64,000 bases of DNA from Acutalibacter muris (lineage in GTDB: Bacteria; Bacillota; Clostridia; Oscillospirales; Acutalibacteraceae), in assembly GCF_002201475.1 (NCBI RefSeq), contig NZ_CP021422.1, positions 2,294,001 through 2,358,000 of the forward strand, written 5' to 3'. The notes below the pieces were generated by a model, which saw nothing but the letters and a program-made list of their open reading frames with translations, ran no database searches and was not told the origin of the DNA. Each line of letters begins with the position of its first letter. Within the stretch, counting starts at the first letter, position 1. Below are positions 31,914-41,621 of this stretch, in pieces. Position numbers and translations under genes: made by a program.

Positions 31914-34900
31914 TTAGTTACGGCGGCGTTTGAAAAGATACCGCAGAAGCCCACCGGCGCAGGCCAGCATAGCAAGGGCCGCGCCGCCGATTAACCAGGG
32001 GTCGGGCCGGGTATCGCCGGTCTTGGGCACCTCGGTAGAGGGCGTGGCGGGTATCTTCTCATTCCCGACGGTAACCTCCACCGTAAGCGTTTTCCCGCCA
32101 ATCTCAAACTTGTGCTCGGTATCGTCCAGCTTATAGCCCTCCGGGGCGCAGACCTCCTGGTAGGTGTAGCTGCCAACAGGCAGGCCCTCAAAAACAAGCA
32201 CACCGTCTTTGCCGGTCCTGCCCTCGGCTACCATTTCTCCCCTTTTGTCCATGACGCAGAAGACAGCGCCCTCCAGGGGCTTGTCTGTGCCCTTCTCCAC
32301 CTTGACGATACGCAGGGAGCCGGTCTGCCTTTCGTTGACAAAACCGGCCCCTCTGTCGGCGGTATTAGCGACCTCCACGCGCTCGCCGTTTTCGGTCAGC
32401 TTAAAGAAGTAGTACCCCTTATCGGCGGCATAGCTCTCCGGGGCCTTTTCCTCATGGAGGAAGTAGCCGCCCACCGGCAGGCCGGACAGGGAATAGCGGT
32501 CCTCTGCATATTCCAGCTTGCCGAACAGGGTATCGGTCTCCGGGTCAAACTCGGCATTGCCGTCCACGTCGGCGTATACTGCGAACTCCGCGCCGGGAAG
32601 ATTCTCGCCGGGAGCGCCCACGGCGGTCTTTACTACATACACGGAACCGCGCTTGAGCTTGTTGTGGAACTCTACCTCAGTAGGCTCATCGCCGGAACTA
32701 ATTGTCACGGTCTTGCCGGCCTCAATGATGTACTTGGCGGTCACGTCATTCTCCACCTCTGTGACGGTGTACTCCCCGGGGAGCAGGTCCTGCACATAAA
32801 TCTCGCCCTGCTTGTCGGTGACAAAGGTTTCCTCGTAGTCCCCACCAGTGACGATGAAGGAGATACCCTCCACAAAATCGTCCTCAGAGGTCTTGCGGAT
32901 AAGCAGCCCGCCCTTGCGCCGGATGGTAATGGTCTGGTCCTCGTCCTCAAGGTCAGCGTGGACAGCAACCTCCTTTGCCTCATGGTATACGCTCTCAAAG
33001 ACAACAATGGTCTTGCCAGCCAGAGCAGAGGCGGGGAAGGTAAAGGACATCTCCACAGAGCCGGTAGACTTCTCGGGAATAAAAATGTTTTCGGCGGTGA
33101 CTTCCTTACCGTCCACCAATAGCTTCTCGCCGGTGCCCTTGTCCATGAGGACACCCTTGACCTTATAAGTCAAACCAGGAGTTAAATTTCTATAACTCAC
33201 AGTATCGGTCAGAGTGATTTTCTCCAGGGGGTCAACCTCTTTTTCACCGTTCACGGTGGCCTTGGTCTTGATTTCGGGACCTTCAAACTCCACGGTCTGG
33301 CCCTCATCGTTTATGTCGGCGTGAACGGTTACTTCCTTACCCTCATAACTCAGGCTTTCAAATACCACCACGGACTTGCCAGCCAGAGCGGAAGCGTCAA
33401 AAGTGAAGGTGATTTCTTCCGTGCCGCTGGCACTCTCGGGGGTAAACTCCTTCTCAGCAGTGACTTTCTGCCCGTCCACCAGGAGGGGCGCATTGCTGGA
33501 TTTGTCCATGAGCACACCAGTCAGCTTGTAGGTCTTGCCGGGGGTCAGGCTGTTGTAGGAAACAGTGTCCTTTATGGTGACTTCGCCCTTGGGTTCGGCC
33601 TTTTTCTCGCCATTCACGGTAGCGGTGGTCTTGATTTCGGGCTTCTCACCGAAGGTAACGGTCTGGTCCTTGTCCTCGATATCCGCATGGGCACAAACCT
33701 CCAGCTTGTCCCGATAAAGCGTTTCAAAGGCTACAACCGTCTTGCCCGCCAGCGCAGAAGCGTCAAAAGTGAAAGGTATGTCGATGGTGCCCTCGGCTTC
33801 GCTGGCCCGGAAGGCAGCCTCGGCGGTGATTTCCTTGCCGTCCACCAGCAGCTTTTCGCCGGTGGCCTTATCCATGAGCACACCCTTGACCGTGTACTCC
33901 TTGCCGGGAATCAGGCCGGAATAGGCCACTGTGTCAATGATGGTGATTTCCCCGACCGGCTCGGCGGTATGCTCACCATTAGCGGTAGCCGTGGTGCCGA
34001 TTTTGGGCTCGGTGAAGGTAACCGTCTGCCCCTCATCCTCGATGTCGGCATGGCTGGTAACTTTGGTGTCACCCTCATACAAGTCCTCGAACACCACAAC
34101 GGATTTGCCAGCCAAGGCGGAGGCGTTAAAGGTATAGCTCAGTTCCTCGGTGCCGCTCTCGGCCCTGGCAATAAACTCCTTCTCAGCCGTGACCTGCTTG
34201 CCATCTATGGTCAGGGGCTCGCCGGTGGCCTTGTCCATGAGAACGCCAGACAGCTTATAGGTCTTGCCCGGGGTCAGGCCAGAGTAGCGCACGGTGTCCA
34301 CTATGGTGACTTCGGACAGCGGCTCGCTGACTTTCTCGCCGTCAATGGTGGCGGTGGTGCCGATTTCCACTTTACCCTCATATTTGTCATCGATAGTTCC
34401 CAACTCGATAACGGTGCTGTCCCGGCTGATGAAAATGTTGGGAACCGTCACTAGAGCATAGCCCTCGTTGCCCTCACAGCGAAGTTCCTCCAACGTGTAG
34501 TAGTCATAGGGCAGAGCACAGAGGCCGTCCTGAGTTTCCACCATCCAGTCCTCGGTGGTCTTGCCGAACCAGGTGCCCGCCTCGTCCGTCCACTCGCCCT
34601 CGGGCTTATCATCATTGCCGTTGGTATTGAGCGTATGGGCGTTCCACTTGGTCTCGGTCCTGACTTCTCCATTTTGGTCTGTGACAAGAATATGGCTCTC
34701 GCCGGTGGTCTGAGAGGTCAGCTTAAAGGCCACGTTCGCGAAGCGGTGCATGTTGTCCTCGCCAACTTTTACGAACTTGAGGTCGCCGCGCTTGACCTGA
34801 TTGTAGGCCGCGTCACCCTCGCGGAACTCTGTGACCTCGCCGTCCTTGCGGACAGTAAAATCGCGCACCTTTTTGTCGGTCCAAAGATAGCCGGTGCCGG

Positions 34901-37895
34901 GTTTGGACTCAACCATGCTGTAGGTGCCGTAAGGCAGGGCCCGCACGTCGGACTGTGCAATGCCGTCCTTGACCTCGATGGTCAGGCAGACGGTATCGGG
35001 CTCATAGAGTGCGCCGTCAACGTAAACCGCCCGCTTGCTCTTGTTGGTGATTTCAAAGAGTGTGCCGTCCAAACTTGCGCCGCCCAGGGGGGTCAGCAGC
35101 TGAGACTCCAAGTCGCGTTTCTCAATGAGAACGCCGCCCCGGACCACCTCGTTGTCCATCTGATGGGTATAAACCTTTAGGTGCTCACCGATGATAACCG
35201 TCTGGTCGGGAGCGGTGTTCAGCATGGACTCATTGGTGGATTTTTCATGGAGGATATACTCCCCGAAGGGCAGGGCGTTGTTTGCGGTACTGCACCTGCC
35301 CTCGCTGTCGGTGGTGAGAGTCAGCGCAACCTCGCCGGGGGCTATGCTCTTGTCGTTGACGATAACCGGGTTTTTGCTGTTGTTAATGACCTCGAAGGTT
35401 ATCCCCTCAAAGCCAGCGTCACCCTGGGGGGTGGAGCCGGTAATGCTGTCCCGCTTCTCCACTGCCAAACCGCTGCGTACTACATCGTCAACGGCAGTGA
35501 CGGAGTACACCTTCTTATTCTCGCTGACGGTTACAAGCTGTTCCCGCCAAGTCAGGAGCATGGAACTGTTTGTAGCTTTCTCACGGACGAGATAGCGTCC
35601 ATAGGGCAGAGCGTCATTGGCAGTGCTGGCGTGTCCGTTCTCATCGGTAGTCAAGGTAGCGACCACCTGACCGGGGGCGTAGGTTGTCCCATCTACCACG
35701 ACCGCCTTTACGCTGCTGTTGACGATTTCAAAGGTGATACCCGCAAAATCGGCATTGCCCTGGGGCGTTGCTCCGGTCTGGCTGTCGTGCTTCTCGATGG
35801 CAATGCCGCCCCGCACCACGTCATTTTCCGCCGTGAAGCTGTATACTTTTCCGTCCTCCGAAACCGCTACGTGGATTTCCTCTGTAAAGGTCTTGAGCAT
35901 GGAAGCGTTGGTGGATTTCTCCCTCACGATGTAATCGCCGTAGGGCAGAGAATTGGGGCCTGTGGTCGCAAAGCCCTGGGCGTTGGTGGTGATCTCCTTG
36001 GCTGCCTTTCCCGGCGCTATAACTTTACCATCTACATGAACCGGATTCGCGGAGTCGTTGATAATCTCAAAAACGATACCCGCAAAGCTGGCGTCACCCT
36101 GGGGAGTGCTGCCGGTCTGGCTGTCCCGCTTCTCAACAGAAACACCGCCGCGCATGACTTCCTCGGTCACGCGGGCGGTGTTGTCGTTATATTCGTCATT
36201 GGTACCGGCAGGAATCTCGCACAGCTTGGTTGCCGTGGAGCTTACCTTATAGCCCTCGCTGGCGCTTATCTCCCGGAGGGTCCAGTCCTCGCCGTAGGGG
36301 TAGTAGTCGGTTGTAAACTGGCCGTTCTCATCTGTGGTGTACTCCTTAATGAGCTCATTGCCCTTGTATACACCGTACTTCGCTCCAGCCAGAGAACCGT
36401 TGCCCTGTGCTGTAGAGCCGGTCGCGCTGTCCACCTTGGTGACAGTCACTCGCCAGCGCTTGAGCTTATTATCAAACTGTAGCGAAGCGGTCTGGCCCTC
36501 GGAAAGCTGGAAGGTCTGGGACTCGGGCTTGACATACTTATTGGGTACGTTGACCTCGGTGGCGGTGTAGGTGATTTTGCTCCCATCCGCTGTGTAGATG
36601 GGCAGTCCCTCAATATCGATATTGCCGTTTGCGTCGGTAGTCTTGGTGGTGCTGCTGCCGTCGCTGCCGGTTATCTGGAACTGGAGGCCCTCCACCTTGC
36701 CGTCCTCGGCAGTCTTGACGATGCCAGCGCTGCCTACCGCGTCGGTTTTGACTTTGATGTAGCAGCTTACCGGCTCGCCGCCAGCGGCATTATAGGTCGC
36801 AAAATCCTGCTGGCTGCTGTCGCTGGTGCGCCACACTGCTACTGCGCCTGCACCGGCAGCCAGACGGTCGTTGGTATCAACTTTGGAAGATGTTTTTGGG
36901 CTGAGGATGGGTTCCGTAGTGGACAAAGTCAGCGAATTGCCGCTTGCAGACGCCTTTACGCCCGGAATGCTATTCCAAAAATCGAAGTTGCTCAGCACAG
37001 CATTACTGTCGGTCACGGTAGCGCTATACTTACTCCCATCCCAGCGCAGGGTGATGGTTTCAGCTTTGCTTGCCTCTTTACTGGCAAAGCTGGGTATCTT
37101 CAAAAAATCATTTAGTTTTTTCTTTATTCCTTCATAGTAGGACTTAAAGCTGCTGGGATTGTAAGCATGAGTCGCCGCTTTGTTTATATCAGCGTCAACA
37201 CTGCTCTTAACGCCGTAGAGCCCATTGGCCTGTAGGAATATGTTATTCGCCGCAGCTTCCCATACCAAAATCTGTGTAACCGCCCACTTGTCGGCATTGT
37301 CGCTGGGGCCGGACCACACGCTTGAACTGTTCCACTGGAAGCCCAGAGCCAAAATAGCCGATATTGTGTACTGGTTATTCTTGGACAGGTCGGACCAGGT
37401 GTAATTGGCACCGTCCGTAGCCCCCAGGTGGGCGTCCAGGCAGTATGCTGCGACATGTGTACTCCCTGAGAGCATTGTTTTCGCTGGAAGATAGTGGACC
37501 TCCAGATTGAGGGTCGGCAGTAGTCCAACTTCGCTGGAGAAGCAGTTATTCCCTATTTTGAGCACAGAGCTTGAGCCAACAGAAGCCGCCATAGCCGCGC
37601 GGCGCATGGGGGTTGGCCATACCTTAACGGCCCCTATTTCCGTCCCTTCCACCTCATATGGGTCGTTTTCTTCGGGGATGTCCCCGGGCTCCCCGGAAGG
37701 CTCCTCTGCAATTTCATCCCCAGGGGGAACTTCTTCGTACACATCGGGCTCCATCAAGGGCGTTTCCTCTGCTTCTACGACCTCATAGGGTCCATCAAGG
37801 ACTTCATCAGTCGCGAAGGCAGATAACGGCACAGCGCTGAAGCACAGCACTATGACCAGTACCAGTGACAGTATTCTTTTGATGTTTTTTTGCAT
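31914..37895 (-). CDS. Giant cell-wall adhesin: thioester, CnaB and VaFE ester-bond repeats, VPKTG anchor
   Basis: 1993 residues. A signal peptide (ILSLVLVIVLCFSAVPLSAF) is followed by an acidic stretch. The thioester domain has its Cys in THVAAYCLDAHLG and its Gln in WAVTQILVWEAA. CnaB/SpaA domains follow, including four near-regular repeats of about 112 residues, each opening like RGGVSVEKRDSQTGSTPQGD (about residues 578-1030). Four VaFE repeats of about 121 residues lie at about 1172-1657, each with GEVTIKDTVSYNSLTPGKTY-like and SALAGKSVVVFE-like segments. Three final SpaA domains precede the sorting signal VPKTGDTRPDPW, a membrane segment and RRRN. Family knowledge: thioester domains bind host or cell surfaces covalently, and CnaB and VaFE domains are cross-linked by isopeptide and ester bonds. 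It probably promotes mating contact or host adhesion. Confidence 0.93.
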   Translation of the reverse strand: MQKNIKRILSLVLVIVLCFSAVPLSAFATDEVLDGPYEVVEAEETPLMEPDVYEEVPPGDEIAEEPSGEPGDIPEENDPYEVEGTEIGAVKVWPTPMRRAAMAASVGSSSVLKIGNNCFSSEVGLLPTLNLEVHYLPAKTMLSGSTHVAAYCLDAHLGATDGANYTWSDLSKNNQYTISAILALGFQWNSSSVWSGPSDNADKWAVTQILVWEAAANNIFLQANGLYGVKSSVDADINKAATHAYNPSSFKSYYEGIKKKLNDFLKIPSFASKEASKAETITLRWDGSKYSATVTDSNAVLSNFDFWNSIPGVKASASGNSLTLSTTEPILSPKTSSKVDTNDRLAAGAGAVAVWRTSDSSQQDFATYNAAGGEPVSCYIKVKTDAVGSAGIVKTAEDGKVEGLQFQITGSDGSSTTKTTDANGNIDIEGLPIYTADGSKITYTATEVNVPNKYVKPESQTFQLSEGQTASLQFDNKLKRWRVTVTKVDSATGSTAQGNGSLAGAKYGVYKGNELIKEYTTDENGQFTTDYYPYGEDWTLREISASEGYKVSSTATKLCEIPAGTNDEYNDNTARVTEEVMRGGVSVEKRDSQTGSTPQGDASFAGIVFEIINDSANPVHVDGKVIAPGKAAKEITTNAQGFATTGPNSLPYGDYIVREKSTNASMLKTFTEEIHVAVSEDGKVYSFTAENDVVRGGIAIEKHDSQTGATPQGNADFAGITFEIVNSSVKAVVVDGTTYAPGQVVATLTTDENGHASTANDALPYGRYLVREKATNSSMLLTWREQLVTVSENKKVYSVTAVDDVVRSGLAVEKRDSITGSTPQGDAGFEGITFEVINNSKNPVIVNDKSIAPGEVALTLTTDSEGRCSTANNALPFGEYILHEKSTNESMLNTAPDQTVIIGEHLKVYTHQMDNEVVRGGVLIEKRDLESQLLTPLGGASLDGTLFEITNKSKRAVYVDGALYEPDTVCLTIEVKDGIAQSDVRALPYGTYSMVESKPGTGYLWTDKKVRDFTVRKDGEVTEFREGDAAYNQVKRGDLKFVKVGEDNMHRFANVAFKLTSQTTGESHILVTDQNGEVRTETKWNAHTLNTNGNDDKPEGEWTDEAGTWFGKTTEDWMVETQDGLCALPYDYYTLEELRCEGNEGYALVTVPNIFISRDSTVIELGTIDDKYEGKVEIGTTATIDGEKVSEPLSEVTIVDTVRYSGLTPGKTYKLSGVLMDKATGEPLTIDGKQVTAEKEFIARAESGTEELSYTFNASALAGKSVVVFEDLYEGDTKVTSHADIEDEGQTVTFTEPKIGTTATANGEHTAEPVGEITIIDTVAYSGLIPGKEYTVKGVLMDKATGEKLLVDGKEITAEAAFRASEAEGTIDIPFTFDASALAGKTVVAFETLYRDKLEVCAHADIEDKDQTVTFGEKPEIKTTATVNGEKKAEPKGEVTIKDTVSYNSLTPGKTYKLTGVLMDKSSNAPLLVDGQKVTAEKEFTPESASGTEEITFTFDASALAGKSVVVFESLSYEGKEVTVHADINDEGQTVEFEGPEIKTKATVNGEKEVDPLEKITLTDTVSYRNLTPGLTYKVKGVLMDKGTGEKLLVDGKEVTAENIFIPEKSTGSVEMSFTFPASALAGKTIVVFESVYHEAKEVAVHADLEDEDQTITIRRKGGLLIRKTSEDDFVEGISFIVTGGDYEETFVTDKQGEIYVQDLLPGEYTVTEVENDVTAKYIIEAGKTVTISSGDEPTEVEFHNKLKRGSVYVVKTAVGAPGENLPGAEFAVYADVDGNAEFDPETDTLFGKLEYAEDRYSLSGLPVGGYFLHEEKAPESYAADKGYYFFKLTENGERVEVANTADRGAGFVNERQTGSLRIVKVEKGTDKPLEGAVFCVMDKRGEMVAEGRTGKDGVLVFEGLPVGSYTYQEVCAPEGYKLDDTEHKFEIGGKTLTVEVTVGNEKIPATPSTEVPKTGDTRPDPWLIGGAALAMLACAGGLLRYLFKRRRN

Positions 37896-37949
37896 AAGCT
37901 CATCCTTTCTAATTTTGAATAATTGGTGTGTAATGGCTTAAAACTATGC

Positions 37950-38017
37950 TTTCTCCACATTCCCCCTTTCACTGCACATAGAAATTTTCTCCACATCCCC
38001 CCTTTCAATGGGCATAG
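37950..38017. repeat. Imperfect 32-bp direct repeat upstream of the adhesin
   Basis: The sequence tttctccacattccccctttc and its continuation (37950-37981) recurs with few changes at 37986-38017, a 36-base period. On the coding strand of the adhesin this places two GGGGGAATGTGGAGAAA-like stretches in the leader, about 55-130 bases before the start codon. The role is unknown; regulator binding or leader RNA are possible. Confidence 0.65.
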
Positions 38018-38018
38018 G

Positions 38019-38048
38019 AAAAGCCCCTCTGTTTCCAGAAGGGCTTTT
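38019..38048 (-). terminator. Rho-independent terminator of the hicB-SLH operon
   Basis: AAAAGCCC pairs with GGGCTTTT around a 14-base loop, 12 bases after the SLH protein stop codon. It isolates the adhesin gene downstream, which must therefore have its own promoter. Confidence 0.85.
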
Positions 38049-38059
38049 GAGTGTATTGC

Positions 38060-39370
38060 TTATTCGCCGTACAGCAGGTAGAACACGCCCGGCTCGGGCT
38101 CGGTGATATAATACTGAATCGCTTGGTGCATATCGGTCAGCACATACTCTATATCTTCGGCTATCCCTTTTGCGCCGTACAGGTCCCAGGATATCGGACC
38201 CGCCCAGCCCGCTCCTTCATAGCAAAGGCTGCGGTCATATTTGATATGGCTTGGTAGATTCAGAGCTTGCTTCACTTGGAGCATTTTATCGCTGTCTTCT
38301 ACCTCTGCCGGGTGGTAGTAGAGGACAAAGCACCCATCTTCCTCGTTCGCGGTGATATAGAAACGGTCGCTGGCGGTACGGGTCAGGAATTTCACGCACC
38401 CATTGCCTATGGCGGAGCTGCTCCTGGATTCATCTTCTACGTTCTCCCAGCTACCTATTGACCTCAAGCCAACATCATTGGAATTTACCAGTGTTGGGTC
38501 CCACTTAGCCGTAGTCCCATTGTAGGGGAAGGTTGGGTCGTCATGTTTGCCGTTCAGAACATAGTCCAGAATCTTCTCCGGGTCCTGATTGGGTTTGAGC
38601 TTGGCCCTAACCTCATCCGTTATCTCAATTCTCGGCTTGTCGGGGTCGGGAGAGGGTGACGGAGAGGGAGAGGGGGACGGAGACGGCGAGGGGGAAGGGC
38701 TGGGAGAGGGGGTAGGCGGCTGGGGGTTCTCACTGCCGGAGTTATCCAGCAGTTCCCGGCTGTTATAGAAGATCTGCGCCACCTGGGCCCTGGTAGCTTT
38801 CCCCTGCGGGTCCAGCCTGCCGCCGTTACCGTTAATAGCCCCATGGGTCAAAGCCCACTCCATGGCGTACCTGGCGTACTTTGACACCTTGTCTCCGTCC
38901 GGGAACTGCTCCAACAGACCGGCCTGCACCGTAAGGTCGCAGTCCGTGAATTTGGCGTAGTTGTAGAGGATAGCGGCCATCTGCTCCCGGGTGACGTTCC
39001 CCTCCGGGGAGAATTTCCCGCCGCCTATGCCGTTGACGATATTGTTCCCGGAGGCCCACTCCACATAGGGCGCGTACCATTTCCCGGCCTTTACGTCCGA
39101 GAAGCTGCTGCCCGGGTATGCGCTGCCGTCAATTTTCGCCTTTTTCCCCAGCACCGTCACGAACATACCCCGGGTCATCGAACCGTTCGGGGCAAAGGTG
39201 ACAGCGGAGGTTCCGCTGAACAGCCCCTCGCCCACGGCGTAGTCCACCGCCGCGTAGTACCACTTGTTAGAGTTTACATCTGTGAATTTCTCAGCCGCCG
39301 CAGAAGCGCCGACAGTTATGGTCGAGACCGTAAGAACCAGTGTCAGTAAGGTTGCAATCAGTTTTTTCAT
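38060..39370 (-). CDS. SLH-domain cell-surface protein
   Basis: 436 residues from the ATG at 39370 (GGGAGG upstream). A signal peptide (KKLIATLLTLVLTVSTITVG) and three S-layer-homology domains follow (FTDVNSNKWYYAAVDYAVGE, FSDVKAGKWYAPYVEWASGN, and a third near AMEWALTHGAINGNGGRLDP). A long Pro-Ser repeat linker comes next, then a C-terminal domain of about 170 residues (ending EPGVFYLLYGE) that I do not recognise. SLH domains bind pyruvylated cell-wall polymers, so the protein displays its C-terminal domain at the surface. It follows the HicB-like gene by one base and precedes the giant adhesin: an ICE surface module. Confidence 0.9.
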   Translation of the reverse strand: MKKLIATLLTLVLTVSTITVGASAAAEKFTDVNSNKWYYAAVDYAVGEGLFSGTSAVTFAPNGSMTRGMFVTVLGKKAKIDGSAYPGSSFSDVKAGKWYAPYVEWASGNNIVNGIGGGKFSPEGNVTREQMAAILYNYAKFTDCDLTVQAGLLEQFPDGDKVSKYARYAMEWALTHGAINGNGGRLDPQGKATRAQVAQIFYNSRELLDNSGSENPQPPTPSPSPSPSPSPSPSPSPSPSPDPDKPRIEITDEVRAKLKPNQDPEKILDYVLNGKHDDPTFPYNGTTAKWDPTLVNSNDVGLRSIGSWENVEDESRSSSAIGNGCVKFLTRTASDRFYITANEEDGCFVLYYHPAEVEDSDKMLQVKQALNLPSHIKYDRSLCYEGAGWAGPISWDLYGAKGIAEDIEYVLTDMHQAIQYYITEPEPGVFYLLYGE

Positions 39371-39371
39371 G

Positions 39372-39746
39372 TCAGTTTTCCTCCCTGTTCGGTATTTCAA
39401 TGTCATGGTTTTCGATAAATTCACTCATAGCCTGCTGAGTGACTTGTGAGAACTTGACCTCCTGCTGGGCCGCGTATAGGGCCAGCGCTTCATGGACAGC
39501 CGGAGAAGTTCGGACACTGTAGTTCCCGGTAAAAGCTCTTTCGGGCTGTTTGCCGTTCTTCTCACAGGCGGCAATGTAATCATCAACCGCCTTGTGGAAC
39601 TCCTCTTTTATCTCATCCAGGCTCCGGGCGCTGACATTGGGAATCTGGCTCATCCCCAGCACCCGCCCGGTAAGTTGGTCCCTGACATTGTAATAAATGA
39701 CTTGACAGGTGTAGTTTTTGTATTGCAGTGTGTTTGTGGTTTGCAT
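39372..39746 (-). CDS. HicB-like antitoxin-family protein without a HicA partner
   Basis: 124 residues from the ATG at 39746 (GAAAGGAGCGGG upstream). The N-terminal part shows a HicB-type fold (YTCQVIYYNVRDQLTGRVLG, then NVSARSLDEIKEEFHKAVDD). A C-terminal helical DNA-binding segment follows (VRTSPAVHEALALYAAQQEV). No hicA-like gene adjoins; the next gene in the operon is the SLH protein. It may act as a stand-alone autorepressor of the surface operon, which is an inference. A good promoter lies just upstream. Confidence 0.8.
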   Translation of the reverse strand: MQTTNTLQYKNYTCQVIYYNVRDQLTGRVLGMSQIPNVSARSLDEIKEEFHKAVDDYIAACEKNGKQPERAFTGNYSVRTSPAVHEALALYAAQQEVKFSQVTQQAMSEFIENHDIEIPNREEN

Positions 39747-39773
39747 TTTTGACCCGCTCCTTTCTTTGAGTCT

Positions 39774-39802
39774 ATTATACCACACTGCAAATGAAATTGC
39801 AA
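39774..39802 (-). promoter_or_regulatory. Predicted sigma-A promoter of the hicB-SLH operon
   Basis: On the minus strand a -35 box TTGCAA (39797-39802) and a -10 box TATAAT (39774-39779) are separated by 17 bases, with the extended -10 TGGTATAAT. The hicB start codon follows about 28 bases after the -10 box. Confidence 0.8.
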
Positions 39803-39833
39803 CCTATAATTAGGTATTTCTTAAATTTTTTTC

Positions 39834-41548
39834 TTAGCTCCATCTCCCTTCTCTCGGATTGGTGGACAGCAGCCCGTACAGCTTGGTATCGGCAGGTACG
39901 GTGCTTATAAAGGGGATCATGGCCCCGCCGATCTTCATGAGGCCATGCCCGGGCTGGGTGTTGGTGAAGTAGGTCCTTTGGTTCTCCGTAATATTGTACA
40001 GTTCGGAGAGCCGCTGGGCGTTGGAGGGGGACTGGTTGAGCATGACCACAAAGTCCGTGTTGGAGAGCATAGCCCGCCCGGATTCGCTGTCCAGCACTTC
40101 TTCACAGTTCTGTGTAGCCCCTGTGCAGTAGCCGTTATACTTACGGATTCTTCGCCAGAGGTTGGCAAAAAACCTGCCGGTGTCCTCGTCCTGGAACAGG
40201 ATAGCGAACTCGTCCGCATATACGAAGGTTATCTTCCCAGCCTTATAGTTCCGCATTACACGGCCCAGCAGGTGGTCCAGGGTGATGAGCGTCCCTATGG
40301 GTTTCATCTGGTCCCGCAGGCCGCTGAGAGAGTAACAAATCAGACTGCTGCCGGTGTCGATGTTGTCTGGCTGTGGTCGATGGAAATCCTGTCCAGCCCG
40401 AAGGGCAGCACTGTGTTAATAGCGTCCAGCTGCTGCTCGGTGCAGATATTGAGCTCGCAGTTATTCCCCTGGACCACGCTGCGGATAAGCTCCGTGTCCG
40501 AGTCCAGCTTCTCAAGAGAGCCCGCCATATGCGCCAGGGTGACGGCGACCACCACCAGCCCGCAGTCACGGACGGTGATATCGTTGAGGCTGTCGGTCAT
40601 AGCCGTGCGCTCGTTGCGGAAGTTATAGGGCTCAGGCGCGGCGATATGCGTCCGCTGGAGCTGCTTCTGCTGAAAGCGCATTGAGTTTGTTTCCAGAGAA
40701 TCCAGCTTGCGCTGATAGTGCCTGACCGCCTCGTCCGTCGTCACCGGCATGAAGCTCACGGACAGCACCATCTCCGTGTCCAGCCCAATGAGGTTCGTGA
40801 GGGTGATATCGTCCACCCAGGCGGCCATTTTCGTCATGGCAAGCACACGCACGTACCGGGAGCCGATCTTGAAGTAATCCGGCGCGGGCAGGAAGCTCAT
40901 GGGCGCAATGCTGTCCTTAAAGCTGCTCCGGCGCTTTTTGTGGTCCTCAAAGTCGAACTGCCAGTAGTTCTCGTCGCCGGGGCGGTAGAAGTCGTGGAGT
41001 ATTCTCAGGCGCTCTGACAGGCTGACGGGGGTAAACTGCGCCCCCATACCCGCAAAGGCAAGGCCGATTTCGTTCCCGGCCCGATCGAAGTGCACCTGAG
41101 CCTCCCGGGCCGTGGGCTTGCTGGCCGACATGGTAAAGTACCGCTCCTGTATGATACCGCTGCCGCGCCCGGCCTGGCTTTCCAGTATGCCGTTCATCTC
41201 CCGGCGCAGGCCGTCCAGGCCGTCCTCCTGCTCCGGATACTGCAATTTGTCCAGCAGTTCCCGGTTAATGTGCCGGTTCACCAGCGTAATTTGCGCCAGT
41301 TCCCCGAAGGTGCACTTTTGCGCCATGGACTTCATGGCCCGGATGATACCTTCCTTCTCCTTGTCCTCCAGCGTGTCGTAGTTTATGTCAGAAAAGCGGT
41401 AGCTTTTGGAGTAAATGCCGCCGTTCGAGAGGAACATCCCATCCGGGTAGACGGTATCGATGGGGATTAAATCTTGAGTAGAGCGGGGCCGCTTAAAGTA
41501 GTTTTTCTCCCGGTGCCGGGCCTTGAGCTTCTTTTCACTTGCTAACAT
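39834..41548 (-). pseudogene. VirB4 conjugation ATPase, central deletion and frameshift
   Basis: The 5' part (41548 to about 40370) encodes 390 residues of a normal VirB4 N-terminal domain (STQDLIPIDTVYPDGMFLSN, VLPFGLDRISIDHSQTT). It then runs out of frame and stops at 40340. In another frame the sequence resumes as NIDTGSSLICYSLSGLRDQM and continues through ITFVYADEFAILFQDEDTGR (Walker B), TGATQNCEEVLDSESGRAML and FTNTQPGHGLMKIG to 39834. The intervening 250 or so residues, with the Walker A loop, are missing. Without them the type IV secretion ATPase cannot work. The joint is at about 40370-40378. Confidence 0.9.
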
Positions 41549-41621
41549 TTTTCACCTTTCCCTTCTCTTTGAGATACGCCTGTATCAGCGCCCTATCTAT
41601 TGCCTCTGACGTGTTGTCCAT
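41535..41621 (-). CDS. 28-residue overlapping ORF linking relaxase and virB4
   Basis: ATG at 41621 follows GGAGGGATC closely and opens MDNTSEAIDRALIQAYLKEK, ending GKVKNVSK. The frame overlaps the last codons of the relaxase gene and the first codons of virB4. It may be a real small protein or serve mainly to carry ribosomes to the virB4 start. No homologue can be named from sequence alone. Confidence 0.5.
   Translation of the reverse strand: MDNTSEAIDRALIQAYLKEKGKVKNVSK

Noticed and set aside
32925..34380. Regular repeats that could suggest a CRISPR-like or satellite array
   Set aside because: The unit is about 360 bp, fully coding, and encodes VaFE domains; there are no short palindromic repeats with spacers.
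32112..36482. Several long plus-strand frames opposite the giant adhesin
   Set aside because: They repeat with the period of the adhesin's CnaB and VaFE units, showing that they are shadows of the repeats on the other strand.
38640..38720. Simple-sequence GAGGGAG-type tract as a regulatory or phase-variable repeat
   Set aside because: It encodes the Pro-Ser linker of the SLH protein in a steady hexamer pattern; changes in copy number would keep the frame, so no switch is implied.
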